This document shows positions 40,976 through 49,887 of a DNA stretch of 64,000 bases, piece by piece. Under the pieces are notes generated by a model. It worked only from the letters and a program-made list of their open reading frames with translations. It had not been told where the DNA came from and did not search any database. The first letter of the stretch is position 1; each line of letters starts with the position of its first letter. The translations under genes and the position numbers were made by a program. This stretch comes from Poindextera sp963706385 (lineage in GTDB: Bacteria > Pseudomonadota > Alphaproteobacteria > Caulobacterales > Caulobacteraceae), in the NCBI GenBank assembly GCA_963706385.1, contig OY970153.1, positions 1,302,001-1,366,000 on the forward strand, read 5' to 3'.

Positions 40976-41037
40976 CCATCCCCCTTCGTGAAGCAGCGCG
41001 ATCACCTCGCACCGACTTCGTAACCCAAGGGGGATGG
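40976..41037 (-). promoter_or_regulatory. Inverted repeat that can sequester the transposase ribosome-binding site
   Basis: On the minus strand CCATCCCCCTT (from 41037) is followed 40 nt later by AAGGGGGATGG (40986 to 40976), which contains the transposase Shine-Dalgarno and ends 3 nt before the ATG. The 11-bp pairing is perfect and extends by two more pairs after one mismatch. In a read-through transcript it would hide the ribosome site. Confidence 0.6.
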
Positions 41038-41160
41038 GCCTACCTCAATTACGCGATGTCTCCGGTTCGGCCCGGTTACCTAGAGGCCGTGGCAGGCGCG
41101 TTCGGCGGCGACGTGGACTATGCGCAGCTTATCAAGATGTACGGCCCCACGCCCCCGCCG
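41038..41160 (+). pseudogene. IS1-like transposase remnant
   Basis: YLEAVAGAFGGDVDYAQLIK followed by MYGPTP matches the conserved region of IS1-family DDE transposases just after the catalytic TTDG..YL segment (…AVEGAFG.DVDYAQL.K.YG). The 5' part is absent, removed at the IS110 border, and homology fades after about 41160. The 90 bp up to the TolC stop hold nothing recognisable. Confidence 0.6.
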
Positions 41161-41249
41161 GCTCCGTCTGGAGCGCAAGGTTGGTTGGCAACGGGTCGAC
41201 GTTCGGTTGGATGGCCGCGAAAAAAGCGGCACGCGGATGTGGCCGTGGG

Positions 41250-42512
41250 TCACCGGCCGAGCGCCGCCATCAGCCGATAGGCCGCGATCGTTCGCGCGCC
41301 CTGGGCCTGAAGCTGCCCGATGCGGGCCGCCAGAGCCTCCTTTTCGGCATCAAGTAGGTCGAGCGTCGGTCGGGCGCCGACCCGGACCTCGTTGCGCACG
41401 CTGTCGAGCGCGGCCTCAGCGGCCTTGGCCTGATCGTTGGCGGCCACGGCCACCTGGTCGGCGGTTTGCCGGGCCTGCCAGGCGTCGATCGTCGCCTCTT
41501 CGCTAGCCGCGCGGGCCTGATCCAGCGCCGCCTCGGCCTCGCGCACGTTGGCCTGGGCCTCGCTCACCTTGCCGGAGACCAGCCCGCCGGTGAACAGCGG
41601 CCAGCGGCCCTGCACCCCGATGCTGCCGCCTTCGGCCCGGTAGCCGGGCAGGAACTGGTCGCGGATGCTGGAGGCCTCGGCCACCACCGCCAGCGTCGGC
41701 GCGCCTTCGGCCCGCGCGCGGCGGACCGCGGCCTCGGCGGCGCGCACGGCGGCCTGCGCCGCGGCCACGCCCTGGTTGCCGGCCCGGGCCTCGCTCACCG
41801 CGTCATCGAGACTGGCGGGCGTCGCGGGCGGCTCGCCCGGCGCCTCGAGCCCCGCAGGCTCCTCGCCGACCAGCACCCGGTAGCGAGCCCGGGCCCGGGC
41901 CAAGTCGCCCTGTCCGGTCGCCAGCGCCGCGCGGGCGGCCGACAGCCGGGCCTGGGCCTGATCGACGTCGGTGCGCGAAACCTCGCCGTCGTCGAACCGA
42001 CGCTGCGCCTGGGACCTGACCAGGACCAACTCCTCAAGCTGAGCCTGCTCGAGCCCCACCGCCTGCTCGGCGGTGCGGACCGTGATATAGGCCTGCGCCA
42101 CGTCGGCGATCAGCGCCAGGCGGACGCTCACATACCCCGACCCCGCCTGGGACTCGCCGGCCTTCGCCTGGCTCACGGCGGCGCTCACCGCCCCACCGGT
42201 GAAGATCGGCTGGGTCAGCACGACCTGGGCCGAGCTTGGCGTCAGCGAGTGCTGGCCGAAGCCGAAGAAAGGACCGAAATCCGTCGAGGCCGCAGCCACC
42301 GAGCCGGAAACCACTACGCTGGGCAGCCCGCCCGAACGGGCCTGCTGCAGCCGCGCGCCCGCCGCGTCGCGCTCGGCCTGGGCGCGTTTCAGCCCCGGAT
42401 CATGCTGCAGGGCCAAGCCGATCGCGTCGTCCAGCGTCAACGCATGCGCGAAGCTCGGCCCGACGAGGCCGATCGCCGCGGCGGCGCACGCCAGAAGACG
42501 GAGCCGGGTCAT
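41250..42512 (-). CDS. TolC-family outer-membrane efflux protein
   Basis: 420 aa. Signal peptide (residues about 1-24, MTRLRLLACAAAAIGLVGPSFAHA), then two OEP repeats with long coiled coils rich in Ala and Gln. Start at 42512, 2 bp after the DUF2892 stop. It is the outer-membrane channel for the MFP/RND pair encoded divergently at 45018-49282, and the last gene of the SQR operon. Confidence 0.88.
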   Translation of the reverse strand: MTRLRLLACAAAAIGLVGPSFAHALTLDDAIGLALQHDPGLKRAQAERDAAGARLQQARSGGLPSVVVSGSVAAASTDFGPFFGFGQHSLTPSSAQVVLTQPIFTGGAVSAAVSQAKAGESQAGSGYVSVRLALIADVAQAYITVRTAEQAVGLEQAQLEELVLVRSQAQRRFDDGEVSRTDVDQAQARLSAARAALATGQGDLARARARYRVLVGEEPAGLEAPGEPPATPASLDDAVSEARAGNQGVAAAQAAVRAAEAAVRRARAEGAPTLAVVAEASSIRDQFLPGYRAEGGSIGVQGRWPLFTGGLVSGKVSEAQANVREAEAALDQARAASEEATIDAWQARQTADQVAVAANDQAKAAEAALDSVRNEVRVGARPTLDLLDAEKEALAARIGQLQAQGARTIAAYRLMAALGR

Positions 42513-42513
42513 C

Positions 42514-42717
42514 TCAGTTGAAGGCGACGCCGGGCTTGGCCCCGAGGCGCTTGAACACCATCGCGGCCGGACAGAAACCGGTGAAGGCGGCCTGGAACAT
42601 GTTGGCGCCCGCAAAGACGGTCAGCCAGATCCAGGCGGGATGAACGAAGTGGGCCAGCGCAACGCCCAGGAGGACGACGAAGCCGGCGAAGGCCATGACG
42701 GCGCGATCAACAGACAT
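42514..42717 (-). CDS. Small DUF2892-type inner membrane protein
   Basis: 67 aa, two membrane helices (FAGFVVLLGVALAHFV and AWIWLTVFAGANMFQAAF) followed by TGFCPAAMVFKRLG, the DUF2892/YgaP C-terminal membrane-segment signature. In other bacteria this segment is often fused or next to a rhodanese and regulated by sulfide; here a separate rhodanese is at 44636. Confidence 0.88.
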   Translation of the reverse strand: MSVDRAVMAFAGFVVLLGVALAHFVHPAWIWLTVFAGANMFQAAFTGFCPAAMVFKRLGAKPGVAFN

Positions 42718-42729
42718 AATGGTCTCCTT

Positions 42730-43179
42730 TCAGGCCTTGGCTCCCGCCAACGTTTGACGGGTCCAGGTTTCGATCTGGTCGGCGCTCATTGCGCCGGCGT
42801 GGCGGGCGACGATCCGCCCCTCGACGAACAGGAACAGAGTGGGGATGCCAGAAACTCCCAGCGCGGCCGCGGCCTGGGGCTCGGCGTCGGAGTTCAGCTT
42901 GAGCAGGCGCACGTCCGGCTCCAGCCGAGCGGCCGCCGTGGCGAACTGCGGCGCCATCGCCCTACACGGCCCGCACCACGGCGCCCAGACGTCGAGCAGC
43001 ACGGCGCCGCCGCTGGTCGAGCGTCGGTGAGCGTCGAGCTGCGAGGAAGTCACTTCCACTGGTTGGCCGGTAAACAGCTTCTCGCCGCAGCGGCCGCATT
43101 TTGCGGCGGCGGCGTCTCTGGTCTCCGGCAACCGGTTGACCGCGTTGCAGGCTGAGCAGACGAACTGGCGCATCGCCAT
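42730..43179 (-). CDS. trxC: Thioredoxin 2 (TrxC-like, zinc-binding)
   Basis: 149 aa. N-terminal zinc ribbon with two Cys pairs (VCSACNAVNR and CGRCGEKL), then a thioredoxin fold with the WCGPC active site in APWCGPCRAMAP and the cis-Pro GIPTLFLF. Probably reduces persulfides or disulfides made during sulfide oxidation. It lies 4 bp after the SQR gene. Confidence 0.9.
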   Translation of the reverse strand: MAMRQFVCSACNAVNRLPETRDAAAAKCGRCGEKLFTGQPVEVTSSQLDAHRRSTSGGAVLLDVWAPWCGPCRAMAPQFATAAARLEPDVRLLKLNSDAEPQAAAALGVSGIPTLFLFVEGRIVARHAGAMSADQIETWTRQTLAGAKA

Positions 43180-43183
43180 CGCC

Positions 43184-44479
43184 TCACGCCTTAAGCTTTC
43201 GCGCGCCCATCAGGTCGAGCGCCAGCTTTTCGTAGAAGGGTTCGCTTTCACCGCTGCGAACCTTGTTCATGAAGTATCTCTCGAAGGCGACCTTGGCGAG
43301 GTGGACCCACTTGCCGCTCGAGGCCCAGTTGACGTTGCGGGGCGGGATCTGGGGCTGGGCGAAGAAGGCGACGCCACCGTCGCCGAAATCGGCGAGGCAG
43401 ATGGCGTTCCACGTCGCCTCGTGAGCGGCGGGCTTGCCCGCGACCAGGTCGCGCAGGTTCTGGGCGATGGCGGTGACCATGCTCTCGATCATGAAGCCGG
43501 TCTTGGGCACACCGACCGGAACCGGCGTCTTGCCCGTCGGCGCGATGGCCACGCAGACGCCGAGGCCGAAGACGTTGGGATAGGTCGGATTGCGCTGGTG
43601 CTTGTCGATCAGGATGAAGCCGCGCGGATTGGTCAGCCCCTCGATCCCGCGTACGGCCTCCACGCCCCGGAAGGCGGGCAGCATCATCGAATAGGCGAAC
43701 GGCAGGTCGTGCCGGGTCTTGACCGTTCCGTCCTCGGCGATCTCGTCGACATGCATCACGCCCGGTTCGATCGAGGCCACCTTGGCATTGGTGATCCACT
43801 TGATATCGCGATCACGCATCTCGCTTTCGAGCAGGCCCTTGGTGTCGCCCACCCCGTCCAGGCCCAGGTGGCCGATGTAGGGTTCGGAGGTGACGAAGGT
43901 CATCGGCACGCGGTCGCGGATCTTCCGCTTGCGCAGCTCGGCGTTGAGGATCATCGCGAACTCGTAGGCCGGACCGAAGCATGACGCGCCCTGCACGGCG
44001 CCGACCACGATCGGTCCGGGCGCCTTGACGAAGGCGTCGAAGGCCTCGGCGGCCTTTTCGGCGTGGTCGACGTGGCAGATGGACTGGGTCTGGCCGCCCA
44101 TCGGTCCCAGGCCCTCGATCTCGTCGAACGCCAGGTCCGGGCCGGTGGCGATGACCAGATAGTCATACGCCAAGCTCTCGCCGTCGTTCAGCTCGACGCG
44201 GTTCTCCGCAGGGACCACCCGCTTGGCGCCGCAGGCGCGCAGGCCGATCCGCTTCTTGGCGAACACCGGACCGAGCTTGACCTCGATGGCCGAGCGCTCG
44301 CGCCAGTGCACGGCGACCCACGGGTTGGACGGCACGAAATGGAAGGTGTCGCCCTGCGAGACGACAGTGATGTCTGCGTTCGCGCCGACGGCATGCTTGA
44401 TCTCGAAGGCGGCGATCGATCCGCCGAGACCCGCGCCCAGAATAACGATGTGCGGCTTGGTCATGAGCGCATCATCCAT
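43184..44479 (-). CDS. sqr: Sulfide:quinone oxidoreductase-like flavoprotein
   Basis: 431 aa FAD enzyme of the SQR/FCSD group. FAD motif ILGAGLGGSIAAFEIKHAVG at the N-terminus, YDYLVIATGPDLAFD, and Cys residues at GASCFGPAYEF, LGVCVAIAP and NAICLADFGDGG, consistent with the redox cysteines of SQR. It oxidises sulfide to sulfane sulfur and passes electrons to quinone. ATG at 44479 (MDDALMTKPH) has GGAGG 7 nt upstream. First gene of the minus-strand half of the sulfur module. Confidence 0.88.
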   Translation of the reverse strand: MDDALMTKPHIVILGAGLGGSIAAFEIKHAVGANADITVVSQGDTFHFVPSNPWVAVHWRERSAIEVKLGPVFAKKRIGLRACGAKRVVPAENRVELNDGESLAYDYLVIATGPDLAFDEIEGLGPMGGQTQSICHVDHAEKAAEAFDAFVKAPGPIVVGAVQGASCFGPAYEFAMILNAELRKRKIRDRVPMTFVTSEPYIGHLGLDGVGDTKGLLESEMRDRDIKWITNAKVASIEPGVMHVDEIAEDGTVKTRHDLPFAYSMMLPAFRGVEAVRGIEGLTNPRGFILIDKHQRNPTYPNVFGLGVCVAIAPTGKTPVPVGVPKTGFMIESMVTAIAQNLRDLVAGKPAAHEATWNAICLADFGDGGVAFFAQPQIPPRNVNWASSGKWVHLAKVAFERYFMNKVRSGESEPFYEKLALDLMGARKLKA

Positions 44480-44550
44480 GATTTCCTCCGCCGCGCCTTG
44501 ATCCGGCTCAACGCGAACTTCGCTGATCGGCCTAGGTTTCCATCGCGGCC

Positions 44551-44582
44551 TTGACACATATATACGTTATCATGAATATACG
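44551..44582. promoter_or_regulatory. Sulfur-module divergent promoter with repeated ATATACG
   Basis: TTGACA at 44551-44556 is followed 17 nt later by GAATAT (44574-44579), a plausible plus-strand -35/-10 pair. Two direct copies of ATATACG (44560-44566 and 44576-44582) overlap it in a very AT-rich stretch. This is where an ArsR-type SqrR/BigR repressor would be expected to bind. Confidence 0.5.
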
Positions 44583-44635
44583 CAATTACTAATTTATATG
44601 GCCATGACGAAACCGGCCAGGCGAGGGAGCCACCC

Positions 44636-44998
44636 ATGTTCGGATCGCACAAGATCAAGGAAATGACACCCGCCGAGACGCAGGTTGCGCTCGCCGCGCA
44701 CCGGATCACGCTGATCGACGTGCGCGAGCCGGCGGAATATGCGGCCGAGCGCATCCACGGCGCCCTGCTCTTCCCGCTCTCGACCTTCGATCCCGAAGCT
44801 CTGCCCGACCTCGGCCTTCGGCCGATCGTGTTCCATTGCGGGTCCGGCAAACGGTCGGCGACCGCAGTCGAGCGCTGCCAGAAGGCTGGGCTCGAGATCG
44901 ACACCCACATGGCCGGTGGGATCGCCGCCTGGAAGCAGGCGGGCCTGCCGACCATCACCCTGGACGCATCGAGCGGCGTCGTCCGGGACGCGCGCTGA
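44636..44998 (+). CDS. Rhodanese-domain sulfurtransferase
   Basis: 120 aa single rhodanese domain: LIDVREPAEYAAERIHGA near residue 26 and the active-site loop FHCGSGKRSA with the catalytic Cys, then AGGIAAWKQAGLP. It moves sulfane sulfur from persulfides to thiol acceptors. First gene of the plus-strand half of the sulfur module, 19 bp before the MFP gene. Confidence 0.92.
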   Translation: MFGSHKIKEMTPAETQVALAAHRITLIDVREPAEYAAERIHGALLFPLSTFDPEALPDLGLRPIVFHCGSGKRSATAVERCQKAGLEIDTHMAGGIAAWKQAGLPTITLDASSGVVRDAR

Positions 44999-45017
44999 AC
45001 CGGCGGGGGGACGCGCG

Positions 45018-46052
45018 ATGAGCGGGCGGCTACATGTTTCCGGCTTCGTCCTGGCCGCCAGCCTCGCGCTCGTGGCCTGCGGCGGAAAGCCGACCACGGA
45101 ACCGAAGCCTGCGGCGAGCGCGGCGGCTGAACGCTTCGTCGTGCGCGAGCAACAGGTCCCCGACCTGAAGCCAGTGGTCGCCACTGTGACCACCAAGCGG
45201 ATGGCCGAGGCGCGCTCGCGGATCGGCGGAACCCTGGTCAGGCTTAACGTCAAGGAAGGCGACCTGGTCCGGCAGGGCCAGACGATCGGCGTAGTGGTCG
45301 ACCAGAGGATCGGGCTGGAGACCCAGGCCTATGACGCCCAAGTCAGCGCGGCCCAGGCCGAATACGCGCGCGCCCAGGTCGATCTCACCCGGACCCGGGA
45401 TCTCTATGAACACGGCGTCTACGCCAAGGCGCGGATGGACCAGGTCGAGGCTTCGGCCAAAGCCGCCGCCGGCGCGCTCGGCGCGGCCCGGGCCCAGCGC
45501 GCGGCCAGCGCCGAATCCGGCGCGCAAGGCGCCATCCTTGCGCCCGCCGACGGCCGGGTGCTGCAGGTCGCGGTCCCGGCCGGCTCCATCGTCACGCCCG
45601 GCGAGCAGATCGCCACCCTCACCGCCGGCGCGGTCGTGGTCCGCATCGAGGCGCCCGAGGCCGACATGCACGCACTGAAGGTCGGCCAGACTGTGCTCGT
45701 CACCCCCGATAATCCAGGCCAGGCCGCGACGAGCGCCGTCGTTACCCAGATCTATCCGGGGGTGACCGCCGGCCGGGTGACCGCTGACCTGACCGCGCCC
45801 GGCCTCGGCTCACAGTTCGTCGACCAGCGGGTGCGCGTCAACCTGCCGATTGGCCAGCGCCAAGCCCTGATCGTTCCAGCTCGGCTCGTGTTCGCCCGCT
45901 ACGGCGTCGACTATGTGCGGGTGCTGGCGAATGGCGGCTCTGTGAGCGATGCGCCGGTGCAGACCGCGCCGACGGGCGAGCCCGCCCAGCTGGAGATCCT
46001 GTCTGGCCTCGCCCCCGGCGACGTGCTGGTCGCGCCCGGAGCGGGGCGATGA
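45018..46052 (+). CDS. RND efflux periplasmic adaptor (MFP) lipoprotein
   Basis: 344 aa. Lipobox LALVACGG at residues about 15-22 suggests a lipid-anchored adaptor. Barrel-sandwich halves flank a short coiled coil (GGTLVRLNVKEGDLVRQGQ ... GAILAPADGRVLQVAVPAGS), followed by a beta-barrel and membrane-proximal domain. Its TGA overlaps the permease ATG (ATGA). Confidence 0.9.
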   Translation: MSGRLHVSGFVLAASLALVACGGKPTTEPKPAASAAAERFVVREQQVPDLKPVVATVTTKRMAEARSRIGGTLVRLNVKEGDLVRQGQTIGVVVDQRIGLETQAYDAQVSAAQAEYARAQVDLTRTRDLYEHGVYAKARMDQVEASAKAAAGALGAARAQRAASAESGAQGAILAPADGRVLQVAVPAGSIVTPGEQIATLTAGAVVVRIEAPEADMHALKVGQTVLVTPDNPGQAATSAVVTQIYPGVTAGRVTADLTAPGLGSQFVDQRVRVNLPIGQRQALIVPARLVFARYGVDYVRVLANGGSVSDAPVQTAPTGEPAQLEILSGLAPGDVLVAPGAGR

Positions 46053-49000
46053 AACTCGGCATATCCGGCCGGCTGACCGCGGCGACTATCGCCTCGCCTC
46101 TGACGCCGCTGTTCCTGCTGGCGGCGATCTGCGTGGGCCTTCTGGCCCTGGCGGTGATCCCGCGCGAGGAGGAGCCGCAGATCAGCGTGCCGATGGTCGA
46201 CATCATGGTGCGCGCCGACGGTCTGCGCGCGCCGGACGCCGTCGAGCTGGTCGGCAAGCCGCTTGAGGTCATCGTCAAGAGCGTCAGCGACGTCGACCAC
46301 GTCTACACCCAGGCGCAGGACGATCAGGTGCTGGTCACCGCCCGCTTCAAGGTCGGCACCGATCCGGACAACGCCATCATCCGGATTCACGAGAAGATCC
46401 GCGCCAACTACGACAAGATCCCGGTGGGTATCCCCGAGCCATTGATCGTCGCGCGCGGTATCAACGACGTGCCCTCGGTCGTGCTGACCCTGTCGCCCAA
46501 GCCGGGCGCGGCCGGGCGCTGGACCGACCAGGCGCTCTACGAGATCGCCGGTAAGCTGCGCACCGAGATCGCCAAGGTCGACGACGTGGGCCTGACCTTC
46601 ATCGTTGGCGGCCGGCCGCAGGAGATCCGCATCGAGCCGGACCCGGCCCGGCTGAACCTGCGCGGCGTGCCGCTCGGCGCGCTGGTCGATACGGTGCGGC
46701 AGGCGAACCGGAGTTTCCCAGCGGGCGGCCTGCGCGATCAGGGCCGGGCCGAGGCGGTGGTCGCGGGCCGAACCCTGCAGAGCGCGCAGGAGGTGGGCCT
46801 TCTGAGCGTGCCGTCGATCAGCGGCGATCCGGTCTATGTCCGCGACGTCGCCAACGTGATCCAGGCCCCGCGCGAGGACCAGGCGCGGGTCTGGCGCTAT
46901 GCCCGCGCCGGCCAGGGCTGGAACGAGACGCCCGCCGTCAGCCTGGCCATCGCCAAGCGCAAGGGCGCCAACGCCGTTGTGGTGGCCGACGCGATCCTGA
47001 AACGCGTCGAGGCGTTGAAGGGCCCGCTGGTCCCGCCCGACGTGAGCGTCACCGTGACCCGCAACTACGGCCAGACCGCCAGCGAAAAAGCCAACGAGCT
47101 TCTGTTCCACTTGGCGCTGGCGACGCTGACCATCGTGGCGCTGATCGCCTTCGCCATCGGCGTGCGCGAGGCGCTGGTCACCGCCATCGTCATTCCCACC
47201 ACCATCCTTCTGACCCTCTTCGCCGCCAATCTGATGGGCTACACCATCAACCGGGTCAGCCTGTTCGCCCTGATCTTCTCGATCGGCATCCTCGTCGACG
47301 ACGCCATCGTGATGATCGAGAACATCGCCCGGCACTGGGCGATGAACGACGGACGAAACCGCCAGCAGGCGGCGATCGAGGCGGTGGCGGAAGTCGGCAA
47401 TCCCACGGTGATCGCCACTCTGACGGTGGTGACCGCGCTGCTGCCCATGCTGTTCGTCTCCGGCATGATGGGCCCCTACATGGCGCCGATCCCGGTCAAC
47501 GCCTCGGCGGCGATGATCTTCTCCTTCTTCGTGGCGGTGGTGATCGCCCCTTGGCTGATGGTTCGCCTGGCCCGCAAGACACCGGCGACGGGTCATGGCG
47601 CTCGCGGACACGGCGAAGGCGCCCTTGGGCGGCTCTATCGGCGGGTGGCCGCTCGCGTGATCGCCACGAAGAAGAGCGCCTGGACCTTCCTGATCGCGGT
47701 GGGCGTGGCCACGCTCTTGGCCTGCGCCCTGTTCGCCACCAAGACCGTCACGGTCAAACTCTTGCCGTTCGACAACAAGTCCGAGCTGCAGGTGGTGCTC
47801 GACCTCCCGCAGGGAACCAGTCTCGAGGCCACTGAACGCACCCTGGCCAACGCCGCCCGGATCACCGAGGGCCTGTCCGAGGTGACTTCGGTGGAGGCCC
47901 ACGCCGGCACGGCCTCGCCGTTCAACTTCAACGGCTTGGTGCGCCACTACTATCTGCGCAACCAGCCGGAGATGGGCGACCTGCAGGTCGAACTGGCGCC
48001 CAAGGACAAGCGCAAGCGGGCGAGCCACGCCATCGCGCTCGATCTGCGCCAACGGCTGGCGGCCCTGCCCCTGCCCGCCGGCTCATCGATCAAGGTGGTC
48101 GAGGCGCCGCCCGGACCGCCTGTGCTGGCCACCCTGCTGGCCGAGGTCTATGGGCCCGACGCCGCCACGCGGCGCGGTGTCGCCGACCAGGTCAAGGCGA
48201 TCTTCAAATCGGTGCCCTACATCGTCGACGTCGACGACAGCCATGGCCAGCCGCGCCCGCGCCTGAGGCTGACTCCCGACCGCGAGCGGCTGGACTCCTT
48301 TGGCCTCGCCGACCGCGAGGTGTTCGATTCCATCGCCGTGATGATGGGCGGCCAGAGCGTGGGCTATTCCCATCGCGGCGAGGGCCGCGAGCCGATCGAG
48401 ATCGCCGTGCGCCTGCCGCAGTCCGACCGCACCTGGGACGCGCGCCTCGCCTCCACCCCGGTGGGCGTGGCCAAGACCGCGGCCGGGCCGAAGCTGATCG
48501 AGTTGGGCGAAGTGGTCCGCGCCAGCCGCGAGGCCGGCTCGTACCGGCTGTTCCGCCGCGATGGCCGCGACGCCGAGATGGTCACCGGCGAACTGGCCGG
48601 CGCCTTCGAGGCGCCAATCTACGGCATGCTCGACGTCGACAAGGCCATCGCGCGCCGTGACTGGGGGCCCCTGCCCAAGCCAATCATCCGCCTGCATGGC
48701 CAGCCGGACGATGAGACCCGACCCACGGTCCTCTGGGACGGCGAATGGGAGATCACCTGGGTCACCTTCCGCGACATGGGCGCGGCCTTCGGAGTGGCGA
48801 TCCTGGGCATCTACGTCCTGGTCGTCGCCCAGTTCAAAAGCTTCCGCCTGCCGCTGGTCATCCTGACCCCGATCCCCTTGACCTTGGTCGGCATCGTGAT
48901 CGGCCATATCCTGTTCCATGCGCCGTTCACTGCCACCTCGATGATAGGCTTCATCGCACTCGCCGGCATCATCGTGCGCAACTCGATCTTGCTGGTCGAC

Positions 49001-49282
49001 TTCATCCGCCATGCCCGCACGCCGGACCGGCCGCTGCGCGAGGTGCTGCTGGAGGCCGGCGCGATCCGCTTCAAGCCGATCCTTTTGACCGCGTTGGCGG
49101 CCATGATCGGGGCGGCGGTGATCCTGACCGACCCGATCTTCCAGGGCCTGGCGATCTCGCTGCTGTTCGGTCTGGCGTCCTCGACCCTTCTGACCGTGCT
49201 GGTCATCCCGGCGATCTACATCGTCCTGCGCGACGACGGGCTGCCGCAAGGCTTGGCGGATCAAGCGGAACCCTTACATTAG
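46049..49282 (+). CDS. RND efflux transporter permease
   Basis: 1077 aa, full RND size with 12 membrane helices and two large periplasmic loops. Helix 4 carries the proton-relay Asp pair in SIGILVDDAIVMIENIARHW (residues about 411-430). The N-terminal loop segment IPREEEPQISVPMVDIMV is typical of the subgroup that includes heavy-metal/unknown-substrate pumps. Export substrate unknown. Its place between a rhodanese and a sulfur-sensing ArsR suggests it is induced by sulfide or persulfide stress. Confidence 0.92.
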   Translation: MKLGISGRLTAATIASPLTPLFLLAAICVGLLALAVIPREEEPQISVPMVDIMVRADGLRAPDAVELVGKPLEVIVKSVSDVDHVYTQAQDDQVLVTARFKVGTDPDNAIIRIHEKIRANYDKIPVGIPEPLIVARGINDVPSVVLTLSPKPGAAGRWTDQALYEIAGKLRTEIAKVDDVGLTFIVGGRPQEIRIEPDPARLNLRGVPLGALVDTVRQANRSFPAGGLRDQGRAEAVVAGRTLQSAQEVGLLSVPSISGDPVYVRDVANVIQAPREDQARVWRYARAGQGWNETPAVSLAIAKRKGANAVVVADAILKRVEALKGPLVPPDVSVTVTRNYGQTASEKANELLFHLALATLTIVALIAFAIGVREALVTAIVIPTTILLTLFAANLMGYTINRVSLFALIFSIGILVDDAIVMIENIARHWAMNDGRNRQQAAIEAVAEVGNPTVIATLTVVTALLPMLFVSGMMGPYMAPIPVNASAAMIFSFFVAVVIAPWLMVRLARKTPATGHGARGHGEGALGRLYRRVAARVIATKKSAWTFLIAVGVATLLACALFATKTVTVKLLPFDNKSELQVVLDLPQGTSLEATERTLANAARITEGLSEVTSVEAHAGTASPFNFNGLVRHYYLRNQPEMGDLQVELAPKDKRKRASHAIALDLRQRLAALPLPAGSSIKVVEAPPGPPVLATLLAEVYGPDAATRRGVADQVKAIFKSVPYIVDVDDSHGQPRPRLRLTPDRERLDSFGLADREVFDSIAVMMGGQSVGYSHRGEGREPIEIAVRLPQSDRTWDARLASTPVGVAKTAAGPKLIELGEVVRASREAGSYRLFRRDGRDAEMVTGELAGAFEAPIYGMLDVDKAIARRDWGPLPKPIIRLHGQPDDETRPTVLWDGEWEITWVTFRDMGAAFGVAILGIYVLVVAQFKSFRLPLVILTPIPLTLVGIVIGHILFHAPFTATSMIGFIALAGIIVRNSILLVDFIRHARTPDRPLREVLLEAGAIRFKPILLTALAAMIGAAVILTDPIFQGLAISLLFGLASSTLLTVLVIPAIYIVLRDDGLPQGLADQAEPLH

Positions 49283-49286
49283 AAAC

Positions 49287-49667
49287 ATGGCAAGCACCTC
49301 GACAAGCGCCCGTCCGCTCGCGGCCAAGGCGGCCGAACTCGCCGAACTCGAAACCAGCGCCTCGGCGGCGGCCAGGCTCATGAAGCTCCTGGCCAGCGAA
49401 CAGCGGCTGATCCTGCTCTGCCGGCTCGGCGAGGGCGAATGTTCAGTCGGCGAGTTGGCAAGCCACGTGGGCCTCGCCCAATCGGCCGCCTCGCAGCACC
49501 TAGCCAAGCTTCGCGCCGAGGGCCTGGTCGCCACCCGGCGCGAGGCCCAGACCATCTATTACCGCCTGGTCGACCCCGCCGCCGTGCGGGTGATCGACCT
49601 GCTGTGTGACATCTATCGCGGCAAGACGTCCTCCCGCGCCTTGTCAGCGAAGACCGAAGGCGTCTGA
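49287..49667 (+). CDS. ArsR-family repressor, SqrR/BigR-like persulfide sensor
   Basis: 126 aa winged-helix repressor: ASEQRLILLCRLGEGECSVG, VGLAQSAASQHLAKLRAEGLVATRREAQTIYYRL. Cys45 (ILLCRLGEGE) and Cys107 (VIDLLCDIYR) match the two cysteines that form the tetrasulfide switch in SqrR and BigR; a third Cys is at 52. It lies 4 bp after the permease gene, so it is part of the operon it likely represses. Confidence 0.88.
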   Translation: MASTSTSARPLAAKAAELAELETSASAAARLMKLLASEQRLILLCRLGEGECSVGELASHVGLAQSAASQHLAKLRAEGLVATRREAQTIYYRLVDPAAVRVIDLLCDIYRGKTSSRALSAKTEGV

Positions 49668-49887
49668 GCTCAGCTCAAACAGTGTTTCGACCTCCGGACC
49701 TGCTCTTCGGCAACATAGTCGGGCTCGAGATCGCAGGGAATCCCGGCAGACGAGCGACAGATCGGCGCACGACTGGCGCCGTGCATTTCGGGCTCCGATG
49801 TATCTCCCGCGACGCCAGCGTAATCCCCCAGGCCAAGCCGGTTTGGACCGTTGCGGAATCAATAGCTTAGCGCGAATGGCCGCCCCG
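49668..49887. other. Gene-free gap, convergent operon ends
   Basis: 220 bp between the ArsR stop and the stop of the acetoacetyl-CoA-synthetase-like gene. No ORF, strong hairpin or repeat was recognised. Confidence 0.4.

Larger units (their letters stand above)
39690..41037 (-). mobile_element. IS110-family insertion sequence (ends approximate)
   Basis: Contains one transposase gene (39953-40972) with non-coding flanks of about 260 bp downstream and 65 bp upstream. No long terminal inverted repeats are visible, as expected for IS110. The right border is placed at the hairpin arm near 41037 because an IS1-like transposase remnant begins right after it; the left border is a guess. Confidence 0.55.

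Noticed and set aside
45911..48052. 713-codon open frame opposite the RND permease
   Set aside because: His/Gln/Arg-rich composition with no domain, fully antisense to a clear RND protein.
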